This document shows, in pieces, positions 1-10,122 of a DNA stretch of 64,000 bases (the first letter of the stretch is position 1; every line of letters begins with the position of its first letter). Origin of the DNA: Adineta ricciae (lineage: Eukaryota; Rotifera; Eurotatoria; Adinetida; Adinetidae); contig CAJNOJ010000417.1 in assembly GCA_905250025.1 (NCBI GenBank), positions 9,902 to 73,901 of the forward strand. Direction: 5' to 3'. The position numbers and the translations under genes were made by a program. Below the pieces are notes generated by a model that searched no databases, was not told the DNA's origin, and saw nothing but the letters and a program-made list of their open reading frames with translations.

Positions 1-89
1 AGATATATTAAATATGAAACTTGACAACATTGAAACTTGTGATGTAATTTATTTATGAAAATAAAATAAAATAATTTTCATTATTTTAG

Positions 90-1306
90 AAGGAACAAGT
101 CAACTCAAATCCATCAAAAACATCAACTAATCGATTCATATCTTTGTATGTATTTTGTAATAAAGAATTGAAATATTTTCAAAAAAGAAAATTAATATGC
201 AACATGATTTTTCTTATCATTCTTATTTTGATAATAATTATTCCAATTATTATTATTAAAACAAAAAAAAGTAATGTTATCAACCTCTCAACAACAATGA
301 TTATAATCACAACTGAAAATACGAAAACAATTAATGAATAAACAACAGAAGGTAAAATTTATAGATTAAGTAAATAAACGATTATTAATCTTTATTCTTA
401 GAACGAATTCTATCAAAATACAAGAAGTGGAAACAACAAGGAGTTACTGTTGCTGGAGGAAATGGAGAAGGAAGTGGATTAAATCAACTCTCTTATCCTG
501 TCGGCATCGTTATTGACGAGAACAAAACTATTCTTATTGCTGATAATAGAAATAATCGTATTGATGAATGGAAATATGGATCGAACAATAGTCAAATCAT
601 TATAGATGGAAATGAAAAAGGAAATATAAATTATCGATTGTGGAATCCACTAGAGGTGATCATTGACAAAATAAATAATGCATTGATCGTTTATAGCCAA
701 GCTAACGAACAAGTTCTTCGATGGTTTCGTGAAAATCAAACGATTCAAGAACTTTTCGATTTGGATTCGTCCCGTAATCATATCGCAATGGATAAAAGTG
801 GATCTATTTATATTTCTGAAGTTCAACAGGATCAAGTGACACGATGGAAAGACGGAGACACAGATAGGACAATAGTTGCAGGTGGAAATGGAGTAGGAGA
901 TGGTCTCAATCAATTAGAAAGTCCTCATTTTATCTTTATCAATGATAATTATTCTGTTTATGTATCAGATTATGGAAATGATCGTATGATGAAATGGGAA
1001 AAAGATGCAACAGAAGGAATTCTTGTTGCTGGTGGAATAAATAATTTCGACACAATGCCGTTTCCTGAAGGAGTGATTGTTGATGATGTAGGTCACATCT
1101 ACTCGGCAGACGTTTTTAATCATCGAGCGACGCGTTAGTGTAAAGGAGATCTACAAGGTTCAATTGTTGTTGGTGGAAATGGTCAAGGAGCAGAATCAAA
1201 TCAATTGAATGGTCCCACTCGTTTATCATTTGATCATGAAGGAAATCTTTATGTTGCTGATTCAAATAATAATCGAATTCAAAAATTTGAATTAGTTTCT
1301 GATTAA
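90..1306 (+). pseudogene. NHL-repeat propeller protein with N-terminal membrane anchor, interrupted by two stops
   Basis: The reading frame runs from an exon beginning after an AG at 89, through a strongly hydrophobic isoleucine-rich segment (about 199-260), across an intron (GT at 352, AG at 400-401, phases agree) and on to a TAA at 1304-1306. It encodes about six NHL blades of the form GGNGxGxGLNQL-x-P followed by IxVDxxxxxYxADxxNxRIxxW. This layout, a signal anchor followed by an extracellular six-bladed beta-propeller, is a greatly expanded family in bdelloid rotifers. Two in-frame stops lie in it: TAA at 339-341 in the first exon and TAG at 1136-1138, where the repeat expects Trp. The 5' exon(s) lie outside the window or are lost. 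The ligand is unknown. It could be a recent pseudogene, or the stops could be sequencing errors. Confidence 0.75.
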
Positions 1307-1991
1307 ATTTTTTGTAAAATAAAAATCTTTTATAAAAACTACTGATGAATATAGTCTCCTAGATTGATGAATCCTATTATCTTAATTAGCATATTGTTTC
1401 ACTTATCACAAAATTATAAACGAATTTTTTGAACACTTTTATTTTGAAATCAATCAACAAAATATCCTAGACACATGACATGATAATATAGATTAGAATT
1501 CTCAAGCAACATCTTACAAGAGAACTACTTCAAATATTTCCTGTAAAAGAGATTAGCGAAATGCTTTTTCTATTAATAAATATTTGAGAGTGATAGGATC
1601 TATTGAATTGTCGATGCAGAATTTATTTCTTCAGACCAAAAAATAACTTTAACCAGAATGATATTTTATGAAAAACTTTGGTGTAAGAATTTTGTATCGA
1701 TTTATAGAAATTCAAGATAAAAAAGTTCCCTTTAGATATTTGTTGACACCTTAAGGTAGTGTCTCTAGTGTCTCCCAAATACAAAAACGATTTTTTAAAT
1801 GAATTTATATTTCTTAGAGAGCAGAATGAACACTCTCAAGTAAAAACGTTAAGCTATATAGACGATTTCTGAAGTACTGAGTGTAAATCAATTTATATAT
1901 CTTTGATACAAAATAATCTGCTTTTGGCTTTTTCATTATTATTATTATTATTTGTTTATTTGCATTCTTACAACATCGAAGTTCTATGATA
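1307..1991. other. intergenic, no feature seen
   Basis: AT-rich spacer between the 3' ends of two convergent genes. No coding exon or clear repeat was recognised. A short ATT-repeat tract lies near 1936-1952. Confidence 0.5.
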
Positions 1992-3167
1992 TTACAATTT
2001 GGATGTATAATTCATTATTAACAGATTATTTTTTCTAATATCGTCAATAGTTTGACATCCACATAACATCATAGCTAATCGAAATTCTTTTTTCAATAAA
2101 TCTAATACTTTTTTAACTCCTTGTTCTCCATCAACTGCCAATCCCCATAAAATTGGTCGTCCAATAAGCACTGCTTTAGCACCTAATGCTAATGCTTTCA
2201 AAATATCTGTTCCTCGCCGTATTCCACCATCGACATAAACATCGATTTGTTGATTTTCTGTACGAATAGTATCGATAATATAAGGTAAAGCATCAATTGT
2301 ACTTAAACATGTATCTAGTTGTCTTCCACCATGATTTGAAACAATAATACCTTGTACAGAATATTTAAGAGCTTTCCGAACATCATCAGGATGAATAATA
2401 CCTTTAAGAATTAAAGGTAATGATGTGATTGATTGTATCCAATCAAGATCTTTCCATGATAATGCTTCATCTTCTGAAGGTACATTATAATCTTTAGCAA
2501 AATCATTTGTTTCATCATCAATCATATTTTCAGCTTGAATTCCATTAGGTAATGAAAATTGATTTCGAACATCACATTCTCTATTACCTACAACACATAA
2601 ATCAACTGTTAAAACTAAAGCTTTATAACCAGATTTTTCGGCTCGTTGAATAAGTTTTTTCGTACATGGACGACTTTTTAATACATATAATTGAAACCAT
2701 AATTGTGAAGTACTTTGAGGATAATTTGTTTTAATTTGTTGTTGATATTCTTCAGCAATTAATTCCATACATGTTGATGCAGCAGTACTAACACACATTA
2801 TTGTAGAACAAGCAACAGCTGCTCGAACAGTTGCCAATTCTCCATATTCTCTATGTGCAAGTCGATGTAAAGCTGTTGGAGCAATAATACATGGAAAAGA
2901 AATTGTCGCTGTAGATTGTAAAAGTTGTGTTTGACAATTTAGAGAATTTTCTCTTTGATGTGATGAAACATCAATGAGTACTTTTGGACGTAATTTTATT
3001 CGTTGAAAAGATTCTTGATTATCGATTAATGTTAATTGATCATCTGAACCGGTACTATAAAAATCATATATCATTTTATCTAATTTTTCTTTTGCTTGTT
3101 GATGATAATCTTCTACATTTAATAGAGCACTTGTTGAGTTTTTTTCTAATATTTTATATGACGACAT
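1992..3167 (-). CDS. FMN-dependent 2-hydroxyacid oxidase (glycolate/lactate oxidase family)
   Basis: A single uninterrupted 391-residue frame, close to the usual ~370 residues of animal HAO1/HAO2 and plant glycolate oxidase. These enzymes oxidise a 2-hydroxyacid to a 2-oxoacid, pass electrons to O2 and release H2O2, usually in peroxisomes. Family hallmarks are visible: the active-site block SNHGGRQLD (catalytic His plus substrate-binding Arg), then VDGGIRRGTDILKALALGA and GRPILWGLA, which form the FMN phosphate site of the TIM barrel, and an upstream APTALHRLAH block. The start was chosen at the ATG at 3165-3167 because the N-terminal alpha-helical extension has normal length there. The C-terminus ends TSKL, close to a type 1 peroxisomal signal (SKL). 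The gene looks intact and intronless. Which hydroxyacid it prefers cannot be told. Confidence 0.93.
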   Translation of the reverse strand: MSSYKILEKNSTSALLNVEDYHQQAKEKLDKMIYDFYSTGSDDQLTLIDNQESFQRIKLRPKVLIDVSSHQRENSLNCQTQLLQSTATISFPCIIAPTALHRLAHREYGELATVRAAVACSTIMCVSTAASTCMELIAEEYQQQIKTNYPQSTSQLWFQLYVLKSRPCTKKLIQRAEKSGYKALVLTVDLCVVGNRECDVRNQFSLPNGIQAENMIDDETNDFAKDYNVPSEDEALSWKDLDWIQSITSLPLILKGIIHPDDVRKALKYSVQGIIVSNHGGRQLDTCLSTIDALPYIIDTIRTENQQIDVYVDGGIRRGTDILKALALGAKAVLIGRPILWGLAVDGEQGVKKVLDLLKKEFRLAMMLCGCQTIDDIRKNNLLIMNYTSKL

Positions 3168-4011
3168 TTGGTTTTTGTATGTTGAAAGAAAAATGTTTAA
3201 TTCAATATAATTTTTTCTTTATATGATGAAATAGATAAAGGTCATCTTTTTTTATATTCTTATCTTATCTTTATGAAAATGAGTAAAACCTTTTTCATGT
3301 CATCAAATATTTCTTTATTGTAATTTTAATAAATATTATTCAACAGGATGAAGTTAGATATTGTTTCTCTTAAAGAACAGATTTCATTTTGATTTTTGTC
3401 ATTCTTGTGTATAGATCTATTAGTACAATATCATCATTCACATCTATAACGTTACCTTCTCAGTATTGCAATGTTTTATTCTCACAGAACGATATGTTTA
3501 TACAACAGTCTTTGGCTAAGTGTCTATAAGTTATGATTTCTTTTATATATTGTAAATTTATTATTATAGTTGAATGAGGATTAAATAAATATTGAACATC
3601 TATTTCCAGAACTTTATTTGTGTATAGTTCACATTTCAAATACAAATGAATATTATTTATGGAGAAACTCATTTGTGTAATTTAATCAAAAATATAAATA
3701 TCTATACTTCGAAATTTACTAATTGAAACGATTTAAATATTCAGTATTATGTAAGGAAGATGCTGTTATCATTTCTATTCTATATAAATATTGAAAATAT
3801 TCTTACTAATATTTTCCCAAGAAATATTTAAATAATTACTAATTTAATAAATTCAATTAATAAACGTTCGGGTACCGATCTTTGAAAATGATTTGGAGAA
3901 ACAGGAGAAAATAGAATTGAATTATCTGTTCGATCCCAAACCGTTCAGAGATGCATTATTTTGATTTCTGAAAGATTCGTTCTATGACGTATTATGATTT
4001 GTTTTCAATAG
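3168..4011. other. intergenic, no feature seen
   Basis: AT-rich region upstream of the oxidase, presumably holding its promoter. No coding domain or repeat recognised. Confidence 0.4.
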
Positions 4012-4221
4012 AAAAGGATTGTTGCAGATACAGAAATTAGACAAGAAATTATCGAACAGAGAGATATCTTGGAAATAGCAGCTGGTACTTCTTCACAAAA
4101 GAAAACAATGTATGAAGAAGATAACAAACAGGAAAAGAAGAGTAATACTCATTGCTCACAGCAAGTATGTTCTACACCGAGCCATTCTTTCTCATTCGAT
4201 TTGACATCTCCTATTGACTAA
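4012..4221 (+). pseudogene. orphan terminal exon of an unrecognised gene
   Basis: A 69-codon open frame follows a plausible splice acceptor (TTTTCAATAG, ending 4011) and runs to TAA at 4219-4221. The peptide starts KRIVADTEIRQEIIEQ and is charged and helical, then Ser/Thr-rich near the end (STPSHSFSFDLTSP). It has no initiator ATG near its 5' end, so it would be a last exon. No upstream exon was recognised, so it may be a stranded remnant. No family recognised. Confidence 0.3.
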
Positions 4222-4357
4222 AATTTACTCTCAAAACTCGTCAAAATGAAATGCACATTCGGTAATAATTTACTTTATGTCTATCTCGTCTATTTTTTGA
4301 TATAAAAAACAAACTAGTCAAATGATGTAGGCATATTTTATTGTGATACGATACAAT

Positions 4358-4560
4358 TTTTCCCTCGACTGAAAGGAGGGCGATGTGCAAAAAAAGTGGG
4401 GTCAAAAATTGAAACTCGTTTGTTTGTTTGTCTGTCTGTCACAGGTCAAAGGTCAAAGGTCAAAAAAACATTTTTTTCAAATTCTTTAAAACGTTCAAAA
4501 GTCAGAAAAACTCGATCTGCCACGGTTTCTGCGGTTAAACAAACAAGTTTCTAGTATTCT
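4358..4560 (+). repeat. dispersed repeat family A, copy 1
   Basis: Begins with the small hairpin CCCTCGACTGAAAGGAGGG (arms CCCTC and GAGGG), followed by GATGTGCAAAAAAAGTGGGG, a short TTTG/TCTG tract and tandem GGTCAAA repeats. The same module in the same order recurs near 14083, with a diverged copy near 63632 and short partial copies near 5435, 6345 and 62585. It encodes nothing recognisable. It is probably one end of a non-autonomous mobile element; the class is unknown. Confidence 0.7.
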
Positions 4561-6540
4561 TGGGTTGTTCATTGACACAGCGATTTTTAATAATAGACTG
4601 GAACCTAGGGTAGTATTTCATGTTCTAACTTTGCTGCTCTATTCGTTTCCCTGACCTTGGATTATGGGTAGCACATGTTTCATCGTTTGAGAAATGCAGT
4701 GAATTGTAGATCTTTCGATGCTCACCTGTGGATTAATATAAGATTTCATCAGGTTGGATACTGAGGCTGTCAGAAATCCTCGAATAGTTTGGGTAAACGA
4801 CACTGTTTAATCATATCATCTAGTGGGATCGGTGAGTAAAATGGGGAAACTATGAAAGTGAGTGAGAAAGATCGTAGGCAAAAGACCACCGTATAATGGC
4901 TAACTAGGTGTAGATAGGCAAGCGGCTAGTGGTGAGTGGCCGACCGGAGGGTGGCCGACGAACGACTAGGTGTTTCTATAAGAGACTTTCATTCAGTAAA
5001 ATGACTAAAGTTAAAGAAAGCTTTGAGAAGTGTTGAATAATTCGATTAATGAACTATAAGGCAAAATTTTTATTTTAAATTTTCACTATCTTTTCAATAT
5101 GTTTCTGTTTGTTCTTTAAACTCACCACGTGAATATCTTAACTCATCTGTTGTTGTTGTTGTTGTTGTTCTTATAGTTCGATTATAGATATAATTGATTC
5201 ATATTCTCTTCATCCTACTTGAAATTGTTCACTTTGACTGGTGATTTCTGAGAACGTATTATTTACTGTTTTAACAATATCAACTTGAGTAGAAACTGTA
5301 GAATTAATTCGTCATTGAGGACCGTGTAGTCGGTGTGATATGAATACATGTAGAGATACATTCGAAAAAGTTAACTTGTCAATTTTTAAACGTTTCGAGA
5401 CTAACTGAATTTAACCTTGACAGAAATCTTTTTATTCCCTCGACTGAAAGGAGAGTTTTTGAATAAGTCTCGATAATCTTTTGAATTCTAAATGACCAAT
5501 ATAACATAACAAAATGGGTATCGTTTCTTTTCAAATGATTCATGCAGCATTCTCATCAGTTCTTTACTGTATGAAATGAATTGAACAGCAAATCATTCTA
5601 AACAGCATGATATATTCCTGTCTATGATGAAATATAAAATATTTCAAATTGAAAAATCTTCTTAAAAGCTGTTCTCCTTCTCAGTTGGTTAGTATGGTAT
5701 CTAGTCTTCCAACGAATCATACACGAGTAACAAAGTAAAACAAACAAAAATATTCTAAAATGAAAAACTCGAAAGCGACATTTTTACTTTTGTTTCATAT
5801 AACAAAATATGTAAAAATTTCTGCTAATCGTCGGTCGTGTCCTATTCTTATTCATTATTCAATTTCATTTATTATTAAACTGAAATTTCGTGAATCAATT
5901 TATAAATGACTGAGAATAGCTCGAAATATTTTTCGATATTATCTAATTGTGTTGTTTTGCTAATTATTCTCGTTATAAATTAAATTATTTTCGTTCACAT
6001 GTTTATGAATGCCTTCTACATTAGAAAATCATCTGAAATCGATTAAATACATTCGATTTAAATCTTCAATAGGATCACAAAATTTCATTGACTAACTTTA
6101 TCGATTCAGTATCGTATCACAGAAAGCTATTTTTGCAGTGCCATTCATTATTGGTCTACTCCTCAATACCGATAGTTGCCGTCAAAACTTCTTTAGATTT
6201 CTTGTCATTGGAAGTTTTTCATTTCATTTTATTCGCACTGGAGGTTTTTACGAATAGTATTATATTGTAGGAGAGTATTATTTTCAATGTCCCTTGACTT
6301 GACAAATGTTTTCTCGAATTTTGTTTCACTGTGACGTCAATCTGAAGAGGTTCAGTCGAGGGTAAAGTGAGTCGCCCTCGACAAGCGTTATTTATATATT
6401 TATAACTCACCCTGTTAGTTATGAAAATAACTACCTATCTGCTTCTTCTGAATTTAAAGTTTTTAAGATTAATTTTGGAAGATTTCTATTCTTTTAAAAT
6501 TGATATTAAGAATTCTAAATTCAATCATGCAGATTTATTT
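4561..6540. other. noncoding stretch with a (TGT)n microsatellite and repeat fragments
   Basis: No coding region recognised. A (TGT)n microsatellite lies at about 5149-5169. A 5' fragment of dispersed repeat family A lies at 5435-5455 and an inverted fragment at about 6345-6360. The inverted fragment is followed by an 8-bp palindromic arm, so GTCGAGGG and CCCTCGAC flank a 12-nt loop there. At 6391-6410 is a 20-bp string identical to the tail that follows the hammerhead-like fold at 6543-6594, ending in CTCACCC. Confidence 0.5.
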
Positions 6541-6542
6541 CT

Positions 6543-6594
6543 TACCACCTGATGATCGACTTATTAAACAAAAGTCGAAATCCGGATTGTGGTA
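6543..6594 (+). ncRNA. hammerhead ribozyme-like fold A
   Basis: On the + strand the core CUGAUGA (6549-6555) is exact. Stem I pairs UACCAC (6543-6548) with GUGGUA (6589-6594), six perfect pairs. Stem II pairs GACUU (6558-6562) with AAGUC (6572-6576), directly followed by GAAA (6577-6580). Stem III is minimal, AU-CCGG-AU (6580-6587), and the predicted cleavage site is AUU at 6586-6588. An oddity is two extra bases (UC, 6556-6557) between the core and stem II, which could lower activity or allow an alternative longer stem II. CCCTCA repeats start 17 nt downstream. Very short stem III and a neighbouring C-rich telomere-like tract are the known arrangement in Penelope-like and Terminon retroelements. 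Confidence 0.65.
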
Positions 6595-6610
6595 GTTTAT
6601 ATATTTATAA

Positions 6611-6632
6611 CTCACTCTCACCCTCACCCTCA
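6611..6632 (+). repeat. CCCTCA telomere-like tract 1
   Basis: About 3.5 units of CTCACC/CTCACT immediately downstream of hammerhead-like fold A. The C-rich strand reads left to right, as expected if the chromosome terminus lies to the left. The tract joins at 6633 to a 5'-truncated copy of a second ribozyme-like fold. Confidence 0.7.
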
Positions 6633-6633
6633 A

Positions 6634-6671
6634 GAATATGGTCGAAACCGGTCATGGCAGCTATTCTCACC
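6634..6671 (+). ncRNA. 3' half of hammerhead ribozyme-like fold B (truncated copy)
   Basis: These 38 bases match 9484-9521 exactly: the 3' arm of stem II, GAAAC, the CGGUC cleavage site, the 3' arm of stem I and the tail leading to CTCACC. The 5' half (core and stem I left arm) is absent, and a CCCTCA tract abuts the break. This is the structure expected if a broken element end was re-capped. Confidence 0.7.
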
Positions 6672-7779
6672 ACTGCTACCCAGGCCAAGGTCGCCCGGCC
6701 GTAAACGACCGTATACACATGATTTACGACGAAAAACGGTGGCTGCTTACAGTGATCGTCTAAGACAGTCGTTTACGGTGTTTTACGGTATAGTACGATC
6801 AGCGTAAACAGTTATCGTGAACGTTTACCGTCTACGACTATCGTAACTGAGTACGATGACTGTAAACGGCAGCCGAATTGTATCGTAAAATGTCGTAAAC
6901 GTCATATGTAAATACTGCAATATACACTCATCGTTCCTCACCGTATCCGACCGTAAACAGTCGTTTACGATAATGAAATAAACATTCTATCAAATATAAC
7001 TAATGAAATCAAGATTTTGTCTCTACAAGACTTGAGTCTTTTCCTATAATACTTCTCAAATTTCGTAAAATAAGGAAAATTTTCAGAAAATCTTCTGAGG
7101 TCAATACGACTCTTTATCCTTTGTAGCCTACACAAATACACTCTTTGGATTTTCTATTAACAGATCAACCAAACAAAAACTACTAATTTCAAATTTTCTT
7201 ACTAAAAATTTTTGTTTGGTTGCACAGTTATTGAATCATCTTATTCTCTATCGCATAATCGTTATATCTTCCCTTTTCTGAGAAAATGTTTTCGCAATTT
7301 CATCTTCATCGTTATACCATGATGAAATAATAACACACATCAATAACTGTACACCAAAATACCATAAACACATTGAATGTTATTTTTGCCATATACAACA
7401 TCCAAAAAACTATCAATCAGATGAACTTTCGACCGAGATCGTGGTCGTCGTTCATTCAGTTAACATATGTTTCAATTACTCAGTATAGCTTCACCATTTC
7501 CGAAAAAGCATCCTCAACGCCATATGAATAAAAATACCAACACTAGTATATATCAAAGGGTCTAGCAATATTTTTTATGAAGAACTTCAAATCCGCACTC
7601 GGTTCAGATTCTATTCACTTCTTTGTTTCGCGTGCATTGGCCTATATAAGTGGCTATATTCTTTAAAAACGAAGTGAAAAATTGTTCGCAAGCGTGTGTA
7701 ATCGTTTTGGACTTATGTGATACATTGCATCCAATTTTGATACTTCCGCAGAATTTGAGTAAAATCTTGATCAGATCTA

Positions 7780-7992
7780 GTGAAATTCTGTTGAAATCCC
7801 GATGAAATCCTGGAGAAATCCTGATGAAATCCTGTTGAAATCCAGGTGAATTCCTGATGAAATCCTGGAGAAGTCCTGGAGAAATCCTGAAGAAATCCTG
7901 AAGAAATCCTGAAGAAATCCTGGAGAAATCCTGAAGAAATCCTGAAGAAATCCTGAAGAAATCCTGGTGAAATCCAGGTGAAATTCTAATGA
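7780..7992. repeat. 12-bp minisatellite GAAATCCTGAAG
   Basis: About 17 tandem units of a 12-bp repeat (consensus GAAATCCTGAAG, with T/G variants) inside the CGTAAACG element. Because 12 is a multiple of three it gives a spurious open frame of ISSGFLQDF repeats on the minus strand. Confidence 0.85.
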
Positions 7993-8904
7993 ATCTTCAG
8001 TGCAATCCTTGCCTTTCGTGCAATAATTGTAAAATTGAAAAGAGTCAAACAAAATATGATTCCATTCTAGTCGCCATTTTGAAGTTCTTTCGAATATTTG
8101 TTGCGTTCACAGCGACTTCGATTCCTTTCCTATCGACGAACCATGCCTTATATTAATTAACCCCCTTCGTTGGTTACTTATTGACTTATACGATATATCC
8201 CTTTTTATGGAAAGACTTCTTTCAACATTAAATGGTTATTGATTTAAATATATTACTAATATCATATTTCGTAACACTATTTTACCATCAGAGAGGATAT
8301 CGCAAGTGCTAAGAGCACCTAACTCAAATCCATCTAGATTTCTATACTCACCATATAAACTTCCAAAGCAAAATCATTTCTACCATCTGCATAATATATC
8401 ACCTCTGCCCATCAAAAGTTCAAATACACGCGTCAATATTGATATTTCTTCGAGTGTAGTGTTTATTGCATACAAGAAACGATTTCTGAATATCCAACTG
8501 AGCAACGCCATGGATATTCTGATGCGCCTCAAAAATCCCTTACTCATGAGTCTCTACCTGTTCACAGTTCCGGCTTGTTCAAGTATCCACTAACCTTTGG
8601 CGACTACAGTTTCGCCCAAACATACGTTTAGCGAAGTCCTACTTAAACAACATTTCACAGATCACACAAGAAGTTTTCATGTAATCACCATAATAGATAA
8701 GAAATATATACACTAGCCTTCGATCCTATAAGTACCTCTTCACTTTATAAACTTCTTTACTCCTCAGCGAAACTGCAAAAATTGAAATACACGAAATCTG
8801 GATTTTGTCCAGATTATATTCACCTTTTTGTTTTTGCTGAAATTGGCCTATATAAGTAAATAGATCTTTTGCATATGAAATGCAAAAAAGATCTCCACAA
8901 ATAG

Positions 8905-9012
8905 TGAAAACCTAGCGAAATCCTAATGAAATGCTAATGAAATCCTAGTGAAATCCTAATGAAAACCTGGTGACATCCTAGAGAAATATTAGTGAAATCC
9001 TGGTGAAATTTA
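8905..9012. repeat. second, diverged array of the same 12-bp minisatellite
   Basis: About 8-9 degenerate units (GAAATCCTAATG type). Both arrays are preceded by the same diverged ~70-bp segment containing ATTGGCCTATATAAGT (near 7637 and 8833), so the segment plus array has been duplicated within the element. Confidence 0.75.
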
Positions 9013-9464
9013 GTGAATTGTTTTTGGAATTACGAAGATCACGGTTTTTTACGGCCGGTTACGGTCGGATGCGATGGAAAACCGCACGTATACTGTCGTT
9101 TTTGGCGCAATACGCCACCGTAAACGACCCATATTTCATGGTAAACGCTGTTCGTATTTCGACGTATACGGCCGTAATACGGCGCATACCAAACGGGTTA
9201 TTTACGGGCCGTATACGACCGTATTTTGAACGGTTACGGGCGTTAACGTCAACGTGCACGGCCGTATACGGGCGTTTACGATCGTAGTATTGATTGGCCT
9301 GGGTAGAGATAAATCTGTCATTATAAGTTGAAATTTGTTCAAAATTTTCGATTTTGAATAAAATTTTGATTTATAACAGTGCAAATGTATTAGATTTGAT
9401 TTAATTTATATGATTTTAGCTATTTTAATTAAAATTTTATGTTTTGAATCATTTTTAGTATTAA

Positions 9465-9508
9465 GCCATTTGATAAGACCATTGAATATGGTCGAAACCG
9501 GTCATGGC
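9465..9508 (+). ncRNA. hammerhead ribozyme-like fold B (complete fold, core with two changes)
   Basis: Stem I pairs GCCAU (9465-9469) with AUGGC (9504-9508). The core reads UUGAUAA (9470-9476) where CUGAUGA is canonical. Stem II pairs GACCAU (9477-9482) with AUGGUC (9488-9493) around a 5-nt loop, followed by GAAA (9494-9497). Stem III is minimal (A-C-CG-G-U) and the cleavage triplet is GUC at 9501-9503. All three stems pair perfectly while the core has two substitutions, which suggests an inactivated copy. A CCCTCA tract begins 8 nt downstream. About 155 bp of AT-rich sequence lies between the CGTAAACG element and the fold. Confidence 0.65.
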
Positions 9509-9515
9509 AGCTATT

Positions 9516-9532
9516 CTCACCCTCACCCTCAC
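9516..9532 (+). repeat. CCCTCA telomere-like tract 2, fused to a broken piggyBac gene
   Basis: Nearly three units of CTCACC between hammerhead-like fold B and the interior of a piggyBac transposase frame, which begins at 9532 without any start codon. Orientation again fits a chromosome end lying to the left. Confidence 0.75.
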
Positions 9533-9875
9533 AAATCTTTGAAAAGTATGGAAGTCAACAACATTCAAGAAGAGGTCGACCTTCTGTGAACAAACCACTC
9601 CGATTGACGGCTCGTCATTTTCCAGCACTAACCGGTGGAGGAAAACGACGATGTATTGTCTGTAGCACAACTGTCAAACGACCAAAAAAACAGTCTCGTA
9701 CTAGATATGAATGTTCAGATTGCAATGTAGGTTTATGCATTCCGAATTGTTTTCGAGAATATCATACTCTAAAGTCATATTAATAAACCTGAATGAAAGT
9801 TAGAATCATTTGATTCTTGAACTTTGATTTTTGTATTTTTTTTCAAAAAAAATAATCCCGTCCTGAAAGGGTTAA
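9532..9875 (+). mobile_element. piggyBac transposon, 3' remnant with terminal repeat and TTAA
   Basis: An open frame from 9532 to TAA at 9781-9783 encodes the C-terminal cysteine-rich domain of piggyBac transposases. It contains CIVCSTT, then RTRYECSDCNVGLCIPNCFREYH, a CxxC/CxxC zinc-binding layout that recognises the transposon ends. Catalytic domains are missing: the frame is cut at its 5' side by the CCCTCA tract. Downstream lies CCCGTCCTGAAAGGG (9857-9871) followed by TTAA (9872-9875), matching the CCC...GGG ends and TTAA target of piggyBac. The right end therefore looks intact and the left part was lost in the event that placed the telomere-like repeat. Confidence 0.8.
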
Positions 9876-10122
9876 TGTATATGATGAACAAAGAAAACTT
9901 CTCTTATTTTTATTATTTTCAAACAAACATAATATTATGAAACAAAAAAAAGTGACAAAGATGACCATGTGAATAAAATAAGGCGAACATACAACAGATA
10001 ATCAAAGGAAAACTATAAAAAGACGTCATTACCCATATTTCAGTAATGTAGAATTCGTCAACTCCATTCAAGTTTTAGAACTTTCTAATCGATAGTTGGA
10101 AGTTAAAACAACCATTGAGTTT

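Larger units (their letters stand above)
6676..9306. mobile_element. inverted-repeat element with CGTAAACG-rich ends, ~2.6 kb
   Basis: The ends are a perfect 12-bp inverted repeat, CTACCCAGGCCA at 6676-6687 and its complement at 9295-9306. Each end is followed inward by about 250-290 bp packed with variants of CGTAAACG, CGTATACG and ACGACCGTA (6695-6970 and 9045-9290), which gives these patches strongly palindromic composition unlike the AT-rich surroundings. The interior encodes no transposase and holds two 12-bp minisatellites. TA lies at both edges if the repeat is trimmed to CCCAGGCCA, but no longer target duplication is visible, so the superfamily is unresolved. Two separate solo ends are an alternative reading. 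Confidence 0.6.

Noticed and set aside
6345-6412. CTGAAGA with a GTCGAGGG/CCCTCGAC hairpin as a third ribozyme
   Set aside because: The core is altered, GAAA is absent and the hairpin belongs to repeat family A. Only the shared AT-rich tail and CTCACCC are noteworthy.
7780-7992. CRISPR-like regular array
   Set aside because: The 12-bp units are directly tandem without unique spacers, so it is a minisatellite.
7777-8052. Minus-strand open frame of ISSGFLQDF repeats
   Set aside because: It is the translation of a 12-bp minisatellite whose period is a multiple of three; there is no start context or homology.
9003-9384. Open frames on both strands in the CGTAAACG patch
   Set aside because: Stop-poor because of CG-rich palindromic repeats; no protein family resemblance.
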